DNA of 64,000 nucleotides from Arthrobacter pascens (GCF_030815585.1 NZ_JAUSWY010000001.1:2666001-2730000), one strand, 5' to 3'. Positions 1 through 10,256 are shown, counted from the first letter of the stretch. Numbers and translations are program-made. Notes: generated from the sequence alone by a model not told the origin.

Positions 1-3
1 AAT

Positions 4-291
4 TTACGCGAAACTCCTGGTAATCCCCATCGCCACACTGACGGCGATGAACAGCAGCAGGAACCCGATGTCCAGGGTGATGCCACCCAGCCTCAAAGGC
101 GGGATCAGCCGCCGCAGTACCTTGAGCGGCGGATCGGTGACCGAGTACACCGCATGCGCTGCCACCAGGGCAGCTCCCCGCGGGCGCCATTCCCTGGCAA
201 ACATCTGGACCCAGTCAAAGACCAGGCGGATGACCAGCGTCACGAGGAACAGTAAAAGGGCGATATAGACAAGTCCAAAAACAATTCCCAT
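4..291 (-). CDS. yggT: YggT family membrane protein
   Basis: Small 95-residue integral membrane protein of the YggT family. It has two hydrophobic segments (about residues 4-25 and 70-93) either side of a short loop containing the family-typical VTDPPLKVLRRLIPP stretch. It closes the dcw cluster downstream of sepF, as in other actinobacteria, where divIVA/wag31 usually comes next. The exact function is unknown; a role in membrane or septum organisation is inferred from position. An AAGGAG sequence lies about 14 bases upstream of the ATG, a little far for an ideal ribosome-binding site. Confidence 0.9.
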   Translation of the reverse strand: MGIVFGLVYIALLLFLVTLVIRLVFDWVQMFAREWRPRGAALVAAHAVYSVTDPPLKVLRRLIPPLRLGGITLDIGFLLLFIAVSVAMGITRSFA

Positions 292-365
292 GACTTAACT
301 CATATCTCCTTGTCCATTCTGGATACTGCTGTGTCCTGCCGACGTTTCTTGTCTATTTCAGCACA

Positions 366-395
366 GATGCCAGACAGGTGTACCTGCCTGGCATC
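366..395. terminator. hairpin between sepF and yggT
   Basis: Imperfect inverted repeat GATGCCAG-A-CAGG-TGTA-CCTG-C-CTGGCATC (30 bases, one A/C mismatch) just after the sepF stop. There is no T-tract, so it may be a processing or attenuation stem within the operon rather than a strong terminator. Confidence 0.45.
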
Positions 396-412
396 AGCTG
401 TAAGCTTAGTGG

Positions 413-943
413 CTAACTTTGGTTGAAGAAGCTGGCTTGGGTCTCGCTGACCTTCTTGTCATCACCGATGACCTCAATGTACGACGGTGACAGGAGGAAG
501 ACCTTGTTCGTGACGCGCTCGATGCTGCCCCGGAGGCCGAAAACAAGCCCTGCCGAGAAATCCACCAGGCGCTTGGCGTCCGCCTCACCCATGTCCGTGA
601 CGTTCATGATCACGGGTATGCCGTCCCGGAAGCTTTCGCCGATAAGTTTGGCGTCATTGTAGGACCGCGGGTGGATCGTGGTGATCTGGCGGAGTCTTGT
701 GGTTTCTTCGCGGCCTGATGCCGCACGCTTGATGGGGGTCACTGGTGCGCGGTATTCCTCTTCAGGGGCATGCGACGTGTCACGGCTGACATCGCGGACG
801 GGTGCCGGTGCGCGGCGTTCCTCGCGGTCAACTTCCATTGAATCGTCCTCGTCCTTACGTGTGGTGTGGTGCTCGGACTCGTAGTGTTCATCGCCATCGG
901 CGAGCCCAAGATAGATCATTGTCTTGCGCAGAGCGCCGGCCAT
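413..943 (-). CDS. sepF: cell division protein SepF
   Basis: 176-residue SepF, the FtsZ-binding protein that anchors the Z-ring to the membrane in Gram-positive bacteria. The N-terminus ([14 protein letters not shown]) matches the membrane-binding amphipathic helix. A charged, disordered linker (about 20-85) follows. The C-terminal SepF fold (about 88-170) contains [18 protein letters not shown] and [12 protein letters not shown], all typical of the family. AGGAG precedes the ATG by a proper distance. It lies between yggS and yggT in the dcw cluster and acts with ftsZ encoded 1.5 kb upstream. Confidence 0.97.
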   Translation of the reverse strand: MAGALRKTMIYLGLADGDEHYESEHHTTRKDEDDSMEVDREERRAPAPVRDVSRDTSHAPEEEYRAPVTPIKRAASGREETTRLRQITTIHPRSYNDAKLIGESFRDGIPVIMNVTDMGEADAKRLVDFSAGLVFGLRGSIERVTNKVFLLSPSYIEVIGDDKKVSETQASFFNQS

Positions 944-1029
944 GGTCGACTCCTAATCGTGTCCGTAGGCGGGCCACGCTTTGACTTGACAGCACTGGAA
1001 TCCCCGCCATTCATTCCAATACTTTGACG

Positions 1030-1770
1030 CTACCCCACCGTAGGACGCGATCCGAGAATATCCGAACCGATTCGCAGGTGTGTCGCCCCAAACCGGATAG
1101 CCACCTCGAGGTCCTGGCTCATGCCCGCCGAAATGGCTGTGGCAGAGGGGTGGTCGGCCGTGAGCCGGGAGGAAATGGCTGCCAGCTTTTCGAAGGATTC
1201 CGCCGGCCTGCCCCCCAAAGGGGCTACGGCCATTACACCTGCCAGCACCAGCCCGTCAGCTGAAGCCAGCCGTGCGGCCAAGACGGGTACATCGGCAGGT
1301 GCCGCACCGCCGCGGTGGGCGCCGGCGTCGTCGTCGAGGCTGACCTGGATGAAGCAGTCAATCGGGCCGCGGCCGGTCTTGTCCTGCTCTGCGGCAACCG
1401 CCCGCTCCAAGCCATCCACCAGCTGCAGGCGGTCCACGGAATGGACGGCGTGGGCGTAGCGGACCACTGACTTGGCCTTCTTGCTTTGAAGCTGGCCAAC
1501 AAAATGCCACTTGAGCCCAAGCTCCGCCAGCTCGGTGGACTTCCGGGCAGCCTCCTGGTCCCGGTTCTCGCCGACATCCCTGACGCCTAACGCGGCCAGG
1601 CGGCGGATATCCTCCGCCGGATGGAATTTGGTGACCACGATCAGGGTGGGCAGATCCCCCGTCCGGCCCGCAGCCTCGGCGGCGGATCCGATGCGGCGCC
1701 GGACCGCAGCGAGGCGCTCTGACAGCACTGCCACCCTTGCGGCGTCCTCCACTGCCCTGCCCTCATCCAT
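1030..1770 (-). CDS. yggS: PLP homeostasis protein YggS/PROSC family
   Basis: 246-residue pyridoxal-phosphate-binding protein of the YggS/PLPBP family, which buffers free PLP and affects amino-acid homeostasis. Family motifs present are VVTKFHP (PLP lysine), GENRDQE, WHFVGQLQSKK, SAGMSQDLEVAI and LRIGSDILG. The ATG at 1770 is chosen because it overlaps the pgeF stop by 8 bases (ATGGATGA), indicating translational coupling. The open frame continues further upstream, but that part only mirrors pgeF. It is part of the ftsZ-pgeF-yggS-sepF-yggT tail of the dcw cluster. Confidence 0.95.
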   Translation of the reverse strand: MDEGRAVEDAARVAVLSERLAAVRRRIGSAAEAAGRTGDLPTLIVVTKFHPAEDIRRLAALGVRDVGENRDQEAARKSTELAELGLKWHFVGQLQSKKAKSVVRYAHAVHSVDRLQLVDGLERAVAAEQDKTGRGPIDCFIQVSLDDDAGAHRGGAAPADVPVLAARLASADGLVLAGVMAVAPLGGRPAESFEKLAAISSRLTADHPSATAISAGMSQDLEVAIRFGATHLRIGSDILGSRPTVG

Positions 1771-2452
1771 GTGTCCACACCAGTCCGGCGAACCGGCCGG
1801 TGCGATTGTTCCGGCGGTAGGAAAAAAGTTCCTCGTTCTCGAGGGTGCACGGCCCGGCATACTCAACAACGACGTCGGCCCTCTCCAGTTGGCTCCGCGC
1901 CCCTGCCGGGAGGTCCAGTCCGGGGGTCCCCCAGGACGTTGATGACCAGCTTGCGGGGACCTCCGCTGCCACTTCGTCGCGCAGTCCGTTCGGGACTTCA
2001 TAGCAGGCGCCGCAGATTGACGGGCCGAGCCATGCCAGGATCCCGGAGGCACCCTGGGCGCGCATCCGCTCCACTGCTGCAGGGATGATGCCCCGAGCTA
2101 TCCCGGGGCGCCCGGCATGCACGGCGGCCAGGACCGGACCGCCGGGAGCCTGGCCCACCAGCACTACCGGGATGCAGTCTGCCACCATGACAGCCAGCGG
2201 CAGGCCGTGCGAGACCATGGCGTCCGCCACGGGCGCGGGGCTGTCGGCCTCCATCAGGGCAACGGAGGTGCCGTGTACCTGTTCCATGAACCGGAGCGAG
2301 CCGGGGGCGATGCCCGTTGCGCGCTCCAGCCCGTCCCGGCGGCTCATCACATCAGAGGGGTTGTCCCCCACATGCAGTGCCAGGTTTCCGGCGCGGACGT
2401 CGGTGAACGCCACAGACACTCCGGGGAGGACTTCCGCCCGCCAAACGAACAA
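1763..2452 (-). CDS. pgeF: PgeF/YfiH family (DUF152) peptidoglycan editing factor
   Basis: 229-residue member of the YfiH/PgeF family (multicopper-oxidase-like laccase domain). E. coli PgeF removes wrongly incorporated amino acids from UDP-MurNAc precursors; other members act as purine nucleoside phosphorylases. Metal and active-site motifs seen are QVHG, ADCIPV, HAGRPG, GPSICGACYEV and FSYRRNNRTGR. It starts 8 bases after the ftsZ stop and overlaps yggS by 8 bases, so it is clearly co-transcribed with ftsZ. Which of the two activities applies here cannot be told from sequence. Confidence 0.93.
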   Translation of the reverse strand: MFVWRAEVLPGVSVAFTDVRAGNLALHVGDNPSDVMSRRDGLERATGIAPGSLRFMEQVHGTSVALMEADSPAPVADAMVSHGLPLAVMVADCIPVVLVGQAPGGPVLAAVHAGRPGIARGIIPAAVERMRAQGASGILAWLGPSICGACYEVPNGLRDEVAAEVPASWSSTSWGTPGLDLPAGARSQLERADVVVEYAGPCTLENEELFSYRRNNRTGRFAGLVWTHG

Positions 2453-2460
2453 TCCGCGGC

Positions 2461-3702
2461 CTACTTCAGGAAGTCGGGGACATCCAGGTCATCAGACTGG
2501 TGGCCGGACAGGTCGGGCTCCACCACCGAGGGCAGGTCGACGTCGAAGCCTGAGTCCGCTGGAACCGCCGACGGGCGCTGCTGGCCCCAGTTGCTGAGTC
2601 CGGACGCGCCGACTCCGGCGTGGACTGGCTGCACGTTCATCTGGTGGCTGCCGCCTCCCGAGGGTGCCTGGGCAGGTGCGGGAGCAGCCGACGGGGCGGC
2701 AGGCCGCTGGGGCGCCACCTGGGGCTGGGACTGGTCCATGGACGGCGAGGTGGCCTTGACGTCATCGAACCCGGCAGCGATGACCGTCACCCGGGCCTCA
2801 TCTCCGAGGGCGTCGTCAATGACGGCGCCGAAGATGATGTTTGCTTCGGGGTGGGCAACTTCCTGGACCAGGCGGGCCGCCTCGTTGATCTCGAACAGGC
2901 CAAGGTCAGAACCGCCCTGGATGGACAGCAGCACACCATGGGCGCCATCGATGGAGGCTTCCAGCAGCGGTGAGGCGATGGCCAGCTCTGCTGCCTTCAC
3001 CGCGCGGTCCTCTCCGCGTGCCGAACCGATGCCCATGAGGGCTGAACCGGCGCCCTGCATCACGGACTTGACGTCCGCGAAGTCAAGGTTGATCAGGCCC
3101 GGGGTGGTGATGAGGTCCGTGATGCCCTGGACACCGGACAGGAGGACCTGGTCAGCGGAACGGAAGGCGTCCAGGACGGAGACGTTGCGGTCGCTGATGG
3201 ACAGGAGACGGTCGTTCGGGATCACGATCAGGGTGTCCACCTCGTCGCGGAGGGCGTCGATGCCCGCCTCGGCCGAGCCGGCGCGGCGGCGGCCCTCAAA
3301 GGTGAACGGCCGGGTGACCACACCGATGGTCAGCGCACCCAGGGAGCGGGCAATGCGGGCCACGACTGGGGCGCCGCCGGTGCCCGTGCCACCGCCTTCG
3401 CCAGCGGTCACGAAGACCATGTCTGCGCCACGGATGACCTCTTCGATCTCGTCGGCGTGGTCCTCGGCTGCCTGCTTTCCCACCTCCGGGTTGGCGCCCG
3501 CACCGAGTCCGCGGGTCAGCTCACGGCCGACGTCGAGCTTGACATCGGCATCACTCATCAGCAGGGCCTGGGCGTCGGTATTGATGGCGATGAATTCAAC
3601 ACCTCGGAGGCCGACCTCGATCATGCGGTTGACTGCGTTCACGCCACCGCCGCCGATGCCGACGACCTTGATGACGGCCAAGTAATTCTGCGGAGCTGCC
3701 AC
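2461..3702 (-). CDS. ftsZ: cell division GTPase FtsZ
   Basis: 413-residue tubulin homologue that polymerises into the Z-ring. The nucleotide-binding glycine loop GGGTGTG lies near residue 100, the first GGGG loop near residue 18, and the T7 catalytic loop appears as NLDFADV near 205. A Pro/Ala/Gln-rich disordered linker (about 315-395) ends in the conserved C-terminal peptide [10 protein letters not shown], which binds SepF and other partners. Start is GTG with AAGGGA upstream. Residues 1-310 are strongly conserved. The 189-base upstream region probably carries its own promoter. Confidence 0.99.
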   Translation of the reverse strand: MAAPQNYLAVIKVVGIGGGGVNAVNRMIEVGLRGVEFIAINTDAQALLMSDADVKLDVGRELTRGLGAGANPEVGKQAAEDHADEIEEVIRGADMVFVTAGEGGGTGTGGAPVVARIARSLGALTIGVVTRPFTFEGRRRAGSAEAGIDALRDEVDTLIVIPNDRLLSISDRNVSVLDAFRSADQVLLSGVQGITDLITTPGLINLDFADVKSVMQGAGSALMGIGSARGEDRAVKAAELAIASPLLEASIDGAHGVLLSIQGGSDLGLFEINEAARLVQEVAHPEANIIFGAVIDDALGDEARVTVIAAGFDDVKATSPSMDQSQPQVAPQRPAAPSAAPAPAQAPSGGGSHQMNVQPVHAGVGASGLSNWGQQRPSAVPADSGFDVDLPSVVEPDLSGHQSDDLDVPDFLK

Positions 3703-3891
3703 GTTACGTGTCCCTTGTTCGTGTCTTATTGCGAAAACTGATGGAGTCGGGCTTGAAGCTTTGAACCTTAACCTTCGAGTTGAAGGTTATAGTTATGTCA
3801 AGTAACTCATGTCTGTGACGCTATTTCCTATGGTTCAGACATTCAATAACCGGCACCGCGTGTCGTAGGAATACCGGGAAAATAAGGTGAT
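3703..3891 (-). promoter_or_regulatory. ftsZ upstream region with AACCTT repeats
   Basis: This is the longest gap inside the dcw cluster, and it is AT-rich against its surroundings. On the minus strand a TTGACA hexamer (3801-3796) and a TATAAC hexamer lie just upstream of an inverted repeat, ACCTTC-N5-GAAGGT (3771-3787). The repeat is joined to AAGGTTAAGGTT (plus strand AACCTTAACCTT from 3764). The -35/-10 pairing is ambiguous: CAGACA-N18-TATAAC is the best-spaced pair. The repeats resemble an operator; the same element recurs near 40138 and 40224 and, in part, near 52348. Confidence 0.6.
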
Positions 3892-4875
3892 TCAGCGCGT
3901 CACGGGGTGCCGGGGCACGCTGACGTCGTAAACCTTCACGGGGTTTTTCGGATCTGACGGGGCCTTCAGGAGCGCTTCAAGCACCTTGGCCTTCAGCTCC
4001 TTCTCCCCCGCGTTGCCCCAGATGATCGTCTGGCCGTCAACCAGCTTGAGTTCCACTGCGTCCACCGACTGGGCGGACGCATTGGAAAGCTTTGCCAGGA
4101 CTTCGGGAGGAAGTGCGCCAAGGACCGCCGCTGTGGCCTGGAAAAGGTCCTTGCCGATCGCTCCCGCTCCGCCGTCGATCACAGGGAGCGAGACCGACTC
4201 CGGATCCGCCGTAGCAGCCAGCTGCACGCCGTCCACGTCCACCAGCTGGTACTGCTCCCCCTGCTTGACCAGGGCAACCGGAACGCGTTCCTGCACCTCC
4301 ACCACCAGCTCAGACGGCGGCCGCGCTTCGGTGGACACTGACTTGATTTGGATCAGCGGTTCCAGGAGCCGGCTCACTTCCTCATCGCTGACCTGGGGAA
4401 GGGGCCTGCCCCGCAGTGGTTCGAGCGCGGTCTGCACCTGGTCGGTGCTAAGGAGCCTGGTTCCCGAAACCGATATCGTGCCAACGGCAAGAAGCGGCGA
4501 ATATACAGCCCCGGCCAGGAGCCCCGCAACAACGGCCGTCACCGTGCACGCCACGATGATGATGTTTCGTTTGAGCCGCCGGCCACGGGGCTCCGGGAAG
4601 GCCAGCACATTGCCGCCGGTGGCGGCGGGACCCCGCTCCCCGGTCCGCGCTCCGCCGGAGGCTGGATCCCCGTTCTTCGCCTTTTTCCGGCCTGTATTCC
4701 GCCCGGGCGGCGGTGCCGGTTCGGGGGCACTCTTGGATGCAGAGATGACGTCCGGTTCCTTCGCCGGTGCCGATTCGCGTCCTGGCCCGCCGTGGACGGA
4801 CCCGCTGTGGAGCCCGCCCCGCCCGGGCCGGCCACGGCCCGGGGAGGTGTATGTGGGGCGGCGGGGACTAGCCAC
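3892..4875 (-). CDS. ftsQ: cell division protein FtsQ
   Basis: 327-residue bitopic division protein. It has a Pro/Arg-rich cytoplasmic N-terminus (about 1-100), one membrane segment (about 104-125, IIIVACTVTAVVAGLLAGAVY), a POTRA domain (LLAVGTISVSGTRLLSTDQV onward) and a beta domain. It links FtsZ-ring proteins to FtsI/FtsW through FtsL and FtsB. The GTG start at 4875 is chosen because it overlaps the murC stop by 8 bases (GTGGCTAG). A start at 4914 is also open but would overlap murC by 47 bases. Confidence 0.93.
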   Translation of the reverse strand: MASPRRPTYTSPGRGRPGRGGLHSGSVHGGPGRESAPAKEPDVISASKSAPEPAPPPGRNTGRKKAKNGDPASGGARTGERGPAATGGNVLAFPEPRGRRLKRNIIIVACTVTAVVAGLLAGAVYSPLLAVGTISVSGTRLLSTDQVQTALEPLRGRPLPQVSDEEVSRLLEPLIQIKSVSTEARPPSELVVEVQERVPVALVKQGEQYQLVDVDGVQLAATADPESVSLPVIDGGAGAIGKDLFQATAAVLGALPPEVLAKLSNASAQSVDAVELKLVDGQTIIWGNAGEKELKAKVLEALLKAPSDPKNPVKVYDVSVPRHPVTR

Positions 4876-6244
4876 CCAGGGCCTCCACGATCCGCGGCCC
4901 GAAGGCAGTAACATCGCCGGCCCCGACGGTCAGTACAACATCGCCGGCGCCCGCGGCGCCCACAACTTCAGCCACTGCCTCGCCGCTTTCCACCAGTCGC
5001 CCGCCCGCTTCCAGGTGCTCCGCGATCAGCTGGCTGCTGACGCCGGGAATGGGATCTTCGCGGGCTGGATAGATGTCCAGCACCAGCGCTGTGTCTGCCA
5101 GGTTCAGCGCTTCGGCAAACTCCCGGGCAAATTCCCTGGTGCGGGAGAAGAGGTGCGGCTGGAAAAGGACGTGGACTTTGTGGTCCCCGGCAACGGAGCG
5201 GGCAGCGGCCAGGGCGGCACGGACCTCCGTGGGATGGTGGGCGTAGTCGTCGAAGACGCGCACGCCGCGCACCTCGCCCTTCAGTTCAAAACGCCTCGAT
5301 GCCCCGGAGAAGTGCGCCAGAGCCTGTGCAGCGGCCGGGGCATCAACCCCCAGTTCAAGGGCGACGGCGAAGGCAGCCGCGGCGTTCAGGGCGTTGTGGC
5401 GCCCCGGAACCTGGAGCTCAAGGGCGAACCGTCCTGTCGGTGAGGAGACCGCAACGTCCCCCGGACCGCCGTCGTGCAGAAGCAGGTCTGACCGGTCGGA
5501 CGTGCCGTACAGGACCACGCGCGCATTGCCCCGCGCCAGTGTGCGGTCCGCCAGGGCGAGGGCGCCGGCGTCGTCCGCACAGGCGATCAGTACGCCGTCG
5601 GACGGTAGCAGTCCGGCGAACCGGTCAAAGGATTCATACACTGCTTCCGCGGTGCCGTAATGGTCCAGATGGTCCGGCTCCACATTGGTCACCACGGCCA
5701 CCCGCGGCCGGTAGTTCAGGAAGGACCCGTCCGATTCGTCCGCTTCGGCGACAAACACACCGGACGTTCCATGGGCCGCATTGACTCCCAGGGCCGGCAC
5801 GTTGGCGCCGATGGCGAAGGAGGGGTCAAGGCCTGCACCCCGCAGCAGGACGGCGATCATGGACGTGGTGGTCGACTTGCCGTGTGTGCCTGCCACTGTC
5901 ACCACAAGGTCGTCCCCCATGGTGGCCGCCAGGGCCTCTGAACGGTGCAGTACCGGCAGTCCTGCCGCGCGTGCGGCAACCAGTTCGGGGTTGTCCGCCC
6001 TGATCGCGGAGCCTGCCACGATGGTCTGGGCATCGCCAAGGTTCGCCGCGCTGTACCCCACAGCGACAGTCGCACCGGCTGCTGCCAGATCTGCCATCAC
6101 CGGAAGGTCCTTGGCGTCGGATCCGCTGACGGGGACGCCGCGGGCAACCATGATCCGGGCCACCGCGGACATGCCCACACCGCCGATTCCGATGAAGTGG
6201 ACGCGGCCAAGGGACGCCTGGCTGTGGACGTTGGCGGGGGTCAT
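4868..6244 (-). CDS. murC: UDP-N-acetylmuramate--L-alanine ligase
   Basis: 458-residue MurC, which adds the first L-Ala to UDP-MurNAc in the cytoplasm. Visible features are the N-terminal UDP-binding motif [13 protein letters not shown] (about 14-26), the ATP-binding [11 protein letters not shown] (about 118), the central signature [13 protein letters not shown] and the C-terminal [13 protein letters not shown] at 6244 overlaps the murG stop (ATGA). An extended frame upstream to 6379 mirrors murG and was not used. Confidence 0.97.
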   Translation of the reverse strand: MTPANVHSQASLGRVHFIGIGGVGMSAVARIMVARGVPVSGSDAKDLPVMADLAAAGATVAVGYSAANLGDAQTIVAGSAIRADNPELVAARAAGLPVLHRSEALAATMGDDLVVTVAGTHGKSTTTSMIAVLLRGAGLDPSFAIGANVPALGVNAAHGTSGVFVAEADESDGSFLNYRPRVAVVTNVEPDHLDHYGTAEAVYESFDRFAGLLPSDGVLIACADDAGALALADRTLARGNARVVLYGTSDRSDLLLHDGGPGDVAVSSPTGRFALELQVPGRHNALNAAAAFAVALELGVDAPAAAQALAHFSGASRRFELKGEVRGVRVFDDYAHHPTEVRAALAAARSVAGDHKVHVLFQPHLFSRTREFAREFAEALNLADTALVLDIYPAREDPIPGVSSQLIAEHLEAGGRLVESGEAVAEVVGAAGAGDVVLTVGAGDVTAFGPRIVEALGG

Positions 6245-7341
6245 GGGGATACCGCTTCCAAGACAAGACCAGCCATGCGCTGATCGGCGTTTCTGATTCC
6301 AAGACGGTGTGAGTTGGCTGCCATGATGGCCAGCCGGGCGTGGTCGCTGAGCAGCGGGATGAGTTCGGTGCGGACCCATTCCGGCGTAAAGCCGCTGTCC
6401 GGGACGAGGAGTGCGCCGCCCGCGTCCACCAACCCGGCGGCATTCAGGGCCTGTTCGCCGTTACCGATAGGCAGCGGGACAAAAACGGCAGGCAATCCCA
6501 CGGCGGCAACTTCGCAGACCGTGGCGGCGCCGGATCTCGCGAGCAGGACGTCGGCGGCGGCGTAGACCAGTTCCATGCCGTCCACATACTCAAGCTGGCG
6601 GTAACCCGCGGCAGCGAGCGGTTCGCCGTCGGGGCCCAGGACCGTTTTGCCGCGGCCCGTGATGTGGAGCGTCTGGATTCCGGCCGCTGCCAGGTCCCCG
6701 ACAGCGGCTTCCACCGTGCGGTTGATGCTCTGGGCGCCGGACGATCCGCCGGTGACGATCAGTGTGGGCTTGGCGGGATCCAGGCCCAGGGCTTCGCGTG
6801 CGGAGGCACGTGCGGCAGTCCTGTCCAGGCCGGAGATTTCAGTGCGCATGGGCATTCCCACGTGCCGGGCATGACGCAGCCGGGTGGTATCGAAAGCCAC
6901 GGCGACGTGCCGGGTCAGCAGGGATCCCACCCGGTTGGCCAAGCCGGCCCTGGTGTTGGCTTCATGAATCACGATGGGGATCCGACGCCGCCGGGCGGCC
7001 AGGTACATCGGCGTACAAACGTAGCCTCCAACGCCCACCAGCACGTCAGCGGCGGCGGCGTCCAGGATGTTGCCGGCCTGGCGCACTGCACCGGCGAGCC
7101 GGGCGGGCAACCGCAACAGGTCCACGGACGGTCTCCGCGGAAATGGCACGCGGTCGATGGTGGCAAGCTCCACTCCGGCAGCAGGAACCAGCCGGGTCTC
7201 CATGCCGGACGGCGTGCCCACGGCAAGCAGCCTGGCCTCCGGAGCGGCAGCGCGGACCGCAGCCGCAATGGCCAGGAGCGGGCTGATGTGGCCGGCGGTT
7301 CCGCCGCCCGCCAGGACTATGGAGAGGTTCTTGGAAGTCAT
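6241..7341 (-). CDS. murG: undecaprenyl-PP-MurNAc-pentapeptide GlcNAc transferase MurG
   Basis: 366-residue GT-B fold glycosyltransferase that converts lipid I to lipid II on the cytoplasmic membrane face. The N-terminal glycine-rich loop [10 protein letters not shown] (about 12-21) binds lipid I. The C-terminal half holds [10 protein letters not shown] and the UDP-GlcNAc-binding [24 protein letters not shown] region. It is separated from ftsW by 6 bases and overlaps murC by 4, so the three are one translational unit. Confidence 0.97.
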   Translation of the reverse strand: MTSKNLSIVLAGGGTAGHISPLLAIAAAVRAAAPEARLLAVGTPSGMETRLVPAAGVELATIDRVPFPRRPSVDLLRLPARLAGAVRQAGNILDAAAADVLVGVGGYVCTPMYLAARRRRIPIVIHEANTRAGLANRVGSLLTRHVAVAFDTTRLRHARHVGMPMRTEISGLDRTAARASAREALGLDPAKPTLIVTGGSSGAQSINRTVEAAVGDLAAAGIQTLHITGRGKTVLGPDGEPLAAAGYRQLEYVDGMELVYAAADVLLARSGAATVCEVAAVGLPAVFVPLPIGNGEQALNAAGLVDAGGALLVPDSGFTPEWVRTELIPLLSDHARLAIMAANSHRLGIRNADQRMAGLVLEAVSP

Positions 7342-7347
7342 CTGGTG

Positions 7348-8691
7348 TTAGGTACTCTTTCTTGCGGTTTTTTTGCGCCCAGAGGATCCTCCGGCCCGCC
7401 GGGTGCCGAACTTCAGCATCCGCTTGGGCCGGATGGCTGGGGCCATCTGCTCCCGGGCGAGCGACAAAACCACGCCGATGGCGCACAGCGACATCAGGAG
7501 TGCCGAGCCACCGTAGGAGATGAAGGGCAAGGGCACGCCGATGACTGGCATCAGGCCGGTCACGACGGACATGTTGACGGTGGCCTGCCCCAGCAGCCAC
7601 ACCATGATGGTGCCGGCCAGGACTCGGTGGAACAGGGCCTCCTGCGCCACGACAACGCGGTAGATGGCCGCACCCAGGACGGCGAAAAGAATAAGGACGA
7701 CGACGGTGCCTACGAGGCCCAGTTCCTCCCCGATGATGGCGAAGATGAAGTCGTTGTGGGCTTCCGGGATCCAGCTGTATTTCTGCCTGCTCTGGCCAAG
7801 GCCCACTCCGAACCAGCCGCCGGAGGCGAGCCCATACAACCCGTTGGTGGCTTGATAATTGGCATCGATGCCGTCCGCGCAGGACTGGCCCGTCCACCAG
7901 GAGGTGATCCGGCACACCCGGTTTGAACTGGTGATGGCCATTGCTGCGATGCCGGCTCCGGCGAACACAGCGGCGAACCCGAAAAGGTACAGCGGCACAC
8001 CCGCAAAAAAGAGTGCTGCGGCCGTGATCATCATGATGATCATGGCTGTGCCCAGGTCATTGCCGAGCAGCACCAGTCCGATCACGGCGCCAGCCAATGG
8101 CACGGCAGGTATGAGGACGTGTTGCCAGCGGCGGAGCAGCTTCCCCTTAACGGCAAGGACGGTGGCCATCCAGAGCGCCAGCGCCAGCTTGGACGCCTCA
8201 GACGGCTGGAAGGTGATGCCGCCTAAATCGATCCAGTTCTTGTTTCCGTTGACTTCGTCACCGATGACCTGGACCAGGACCAGGAGTACCAGCGCAATGC
8301 CCAACACCGGCCACGCGAGTCTTTTGAGCCAGACCACGTTGATGCGCGAGAGGACAAACATGGTGAAGATTCCGATGGCAGCGAACATCCCCTGCTTCAG
8401 GGCATCCCCGTATGGTGACTTCCCGGCGGCGATGGATTCCACGCTGGAGGCCGAGAGGACCATCATGATGCCGATAACGGTGAGGGCGAGCGTGGAGCCC
8501 AGGATGAGGTAGTAGGTGGAGCCGTTCCGGGAGGTGCCGTTCCCTTCCAGAGCTGACCAGAAACCGCGATACCAGCTCCGGATCCGCACGGGCAGCGTAG
8601 ATTTTGCAGCTGAAGGCCTGGCCGGACGGGAGGAAGCTGATTTCCCGGTGCGCGGCTGGGAAGCCGACGGCCGGGTGGGCGTGCTGACCAT
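7348..8691 (-). CDS. ftsW: septal peptidoglycan polymerase FtsW
   Basis: 447-residue SEDS-family membrane glycosyltransferase, about ten membrane segments, which polymerises lipid II at the septum with FtsI. It carries the family signature PFISYGGSALLMS near residue 380 and the conserved extracellular loop NGLYGLASGGWFGVGLGQSRQKY (in two parts). A basic, Ser/Pro-rich cytoplasmic N-terminus (about 60 residues) and a basic C-terminal tail (RRAGGSSGRKKTARKST) flank the core. ATG lies 2 bases after the murD stop, with GAGGAG inside the murD end as ribosome-binding site. Confidence 0.96.
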   Translation of the reverse strand: MVSTPTRPSASQPRTGKSASSRPARPSAAKSTLPVRIRSWYRGFWSALEGNGTSRNGSTYYLILGSTLALTVIGIMMVLSASSVESIAAGKSPYGDALKQGMFAAIGIFTMFVLSRINVVWLKRLAWPVLGIALVLLVLVQVIGDEVNGNKNWIDLGGITFQPSEASKLALALWMATVLAVKGKLLRRWQHVLIPAVPLAGAVIGLVLLGNDLGTAMIIMMITAAALFFAGVPLYLFGFAAVFAGAGIAAMAITSSNRVCRITSWWTGQSCADGIDANYQATNGLYGLASGGWFGVGLGQSRQKYSWIPEAHNDFIFAIIGEELGLVGTVVVLILFAVLGAAIYRVVVAQEALFHRVLAGTIMVWLLGQATVNMSVVTGLMPVIGVPLPFISYGGSALLMSLCAIGVVLSLAREQMAPAIRPKRMLKFGTRRAGGSSGRKKTARKST

Positions 8692-8693
8692 TG

Positions 8694-10256
8694 TTACTCC
8701 TCGCCGGTCTGGGCCTGTCCTTCCACCAGCTCGCGGACAGCTTCGATGAAGGCATCGCCACGGTGAGCGTAGGAAGAGAACTGATCCATGGAAGCAGCTG
8801 CCGGAGCCATGAGCACAGTGTCGCCTGAGGAGGCCAGTTGTGCCGCTGACGCAACGGCCCGGGACATCACGGCCTCACCGGAATCCGGAGAGCTGCCTGC
8901 GATGGCTCCGCCCGTTACGGCAGTCTGCATATTTTCAGTGTCGCCCGCCGCTGGAGGGATCACGAGTACATCCGGCGCGTGTCGCCGCAGGGCCTCGGCC
9001 AGCGGCCCCGTCTCACTGCCGATCAGCACCACTGCCTTGAGTCTGGCCGCATGGTCCCGGACCAGTTCGTCATAGCTGACACCCTTGGAGAGGCCGCCCG
9101 CGATCCAGACCACGTTCTCAAAGGTGGCCAATGAAGCAGCCGCGGCGTGTGGGTTGGTGGCCTTGGAATCATTGACCCAGAGCACGCCGTTGCGTCGGGC
9201 AACGGGCTGGATGCGGTGGTTTCCGGGGACGTAGTCCTGGATGCCTTGGCGCACGGCGTTGGCGTCCACGCCGTATGCCCGTACCAGGGCGGCGGCGGCC
9301 AGGGCGTTGGCCACCATGTGGCGCGGAGCAAGAGGACCCAGGTCTGCCATAGAGGCGAGCTCCGCTGCGCTGTCCTTGCGCTCCGCAATGAAGGCGCGGT
9401 CAACGAGGAGTCCTTCCACGACACCCAGCATGCTGATGGCCGGGGTGACGGTGGTGAAGCCCACAGCGCGGCAGCCCTCCACGACGTCGGCATTTTCCAC
9501 CATCCGCTCAGTCTCTATCTGCTCGGCGTTGAAAATGCACGCCTTTTGTGTCCGCGCATAAACCTTTGCCTTGTCAGCCAGGTAGGACGTGTAGGAACCA
9601 TGCCAGTCCACGTGGTCTTCGGCCACGTTGAGGCAGACACTTGCCACCGGCGAGAGCGACTCGGACCAGTGCAGCTGGAAGCTGGAAAGCTCAACGGCAA
9701 AAACGTCGTACTCCACGGGGTCGCGGAGGGCATCCAGGATGGGCGTTCCCACATTTCCGACGGCGATAGCCTTCAGGCCCGCGGCCTGGAGCATCGCTTC
9801 GGTGAGGCCAACCGTGGTGGTTTTGCCGTTGGTCCCTGTGATGGTCAGCCAGTCCGCTGTCTTTCGGCCTGACCGCTCCCGGACACGCCACGCCAGTTCG
9901 ACGTCCCCCCACACCGGAATGTGCGCACGCGAGGCAGCCGCCAGCAAGGCCTGGTCAGGGCGCCAGCCCGGCGAAGTGACGATCAGTTCGGGCACGGCGC
10001 CATCAACCTTGGGGACCCTGCTCACGGCGTGCTCCCCCAGGAGGACGTCTGCGGCACCAACGATCTTCAACGTGTCGGCCTGGGCTTTGGCTGTTTCACT
10101 CGTGGCGGCGTCAACCACCACGACGCGGGCACCGAGTTCTATCAGGGTGTCCGCAGCGGCGAAGCCGGAAACCCCGATGCCGGTTACGACGACGCGCAGC
10201 CCCGCCCAGTCGGAATCCCAACTGGTGAGGCCCTTGAGGCGGGCGGAAACAATCAC
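8694..10256 (-). CDS. murD: UDP-N-acetylmuramoylalanine--D-glutamate ligase
   Basis: 520-residue MurD, which adds D-Glu to UDP-MurNAc-L-Ala. The Rossmann motif [15 protein letters not shown] (about 25-40), the ATP-binding [11 protein letters not shown] and [12 protein letters not shown] near the C-terminal domain are all visible. The GTG at 10256 overlaps the mraY stop (GTGA). A start five codons upstream (10271) is open but would deepen the overlap. It lies between mraY and ftsW as in most dcw clusters. Confidence 0.96.
   Translation of the reverse strand: MIVSARLKGLTSWDSDWAGLRVVVTGIGVSGFAAADTLIELGARVVVVDAATSETAKAQADTLKIVGAADVLLGEHAVSRVPKVDGAVPELIVTSPGWRPDQALLAAASRAHIPVWGDVELAWRVRERSGRKTADWLTITGTNGKTTTVGLTEAMLQAAGLKAIAVGNVGTPILDALRDPVEYDVFAVELSSFQLHWSESLSPVASVCLNVAEDHVDWHGSYTSYLADKAKVYARTQKACIFNAEQIETERMVENADVVEGCRAVGFTTVTPAISMLGVVEGLLVDRAFIAERKDSAAELASMADLGPLAPRHMVANALAAAALVRAYGVDANAVRQGIQDYVPGNHRIQPVARRNGVLWVNDSKATNPHAAAASLATFENVVWIAGGLSKGVSYDELVRDHAARLKAVVLIGSETGPLAEALRRHAPDVLVIPPAAGDTENMQTAVTGGAIAGSSPDSGEAVMSRAVASAAQLASSGDTVLMAPAAASMDQFSSYAHRGDAFIEAVRELVEGQAQTGEE

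Noticed and set aside
2117..3685. Long open frame antisense to ftsZ and pgeF
   Set aside because: Composition is Arg/Ser/Pro/Thr-rich nonsense opposite a strongly conserved gene; typical high-GC shadow frame.
6340..7926. 528-codon frame antisense to murG/ftsW
   Set aside because: Mirrors two certain genes, no domain similarity, Gly/Gln/His-rich artefact composition.
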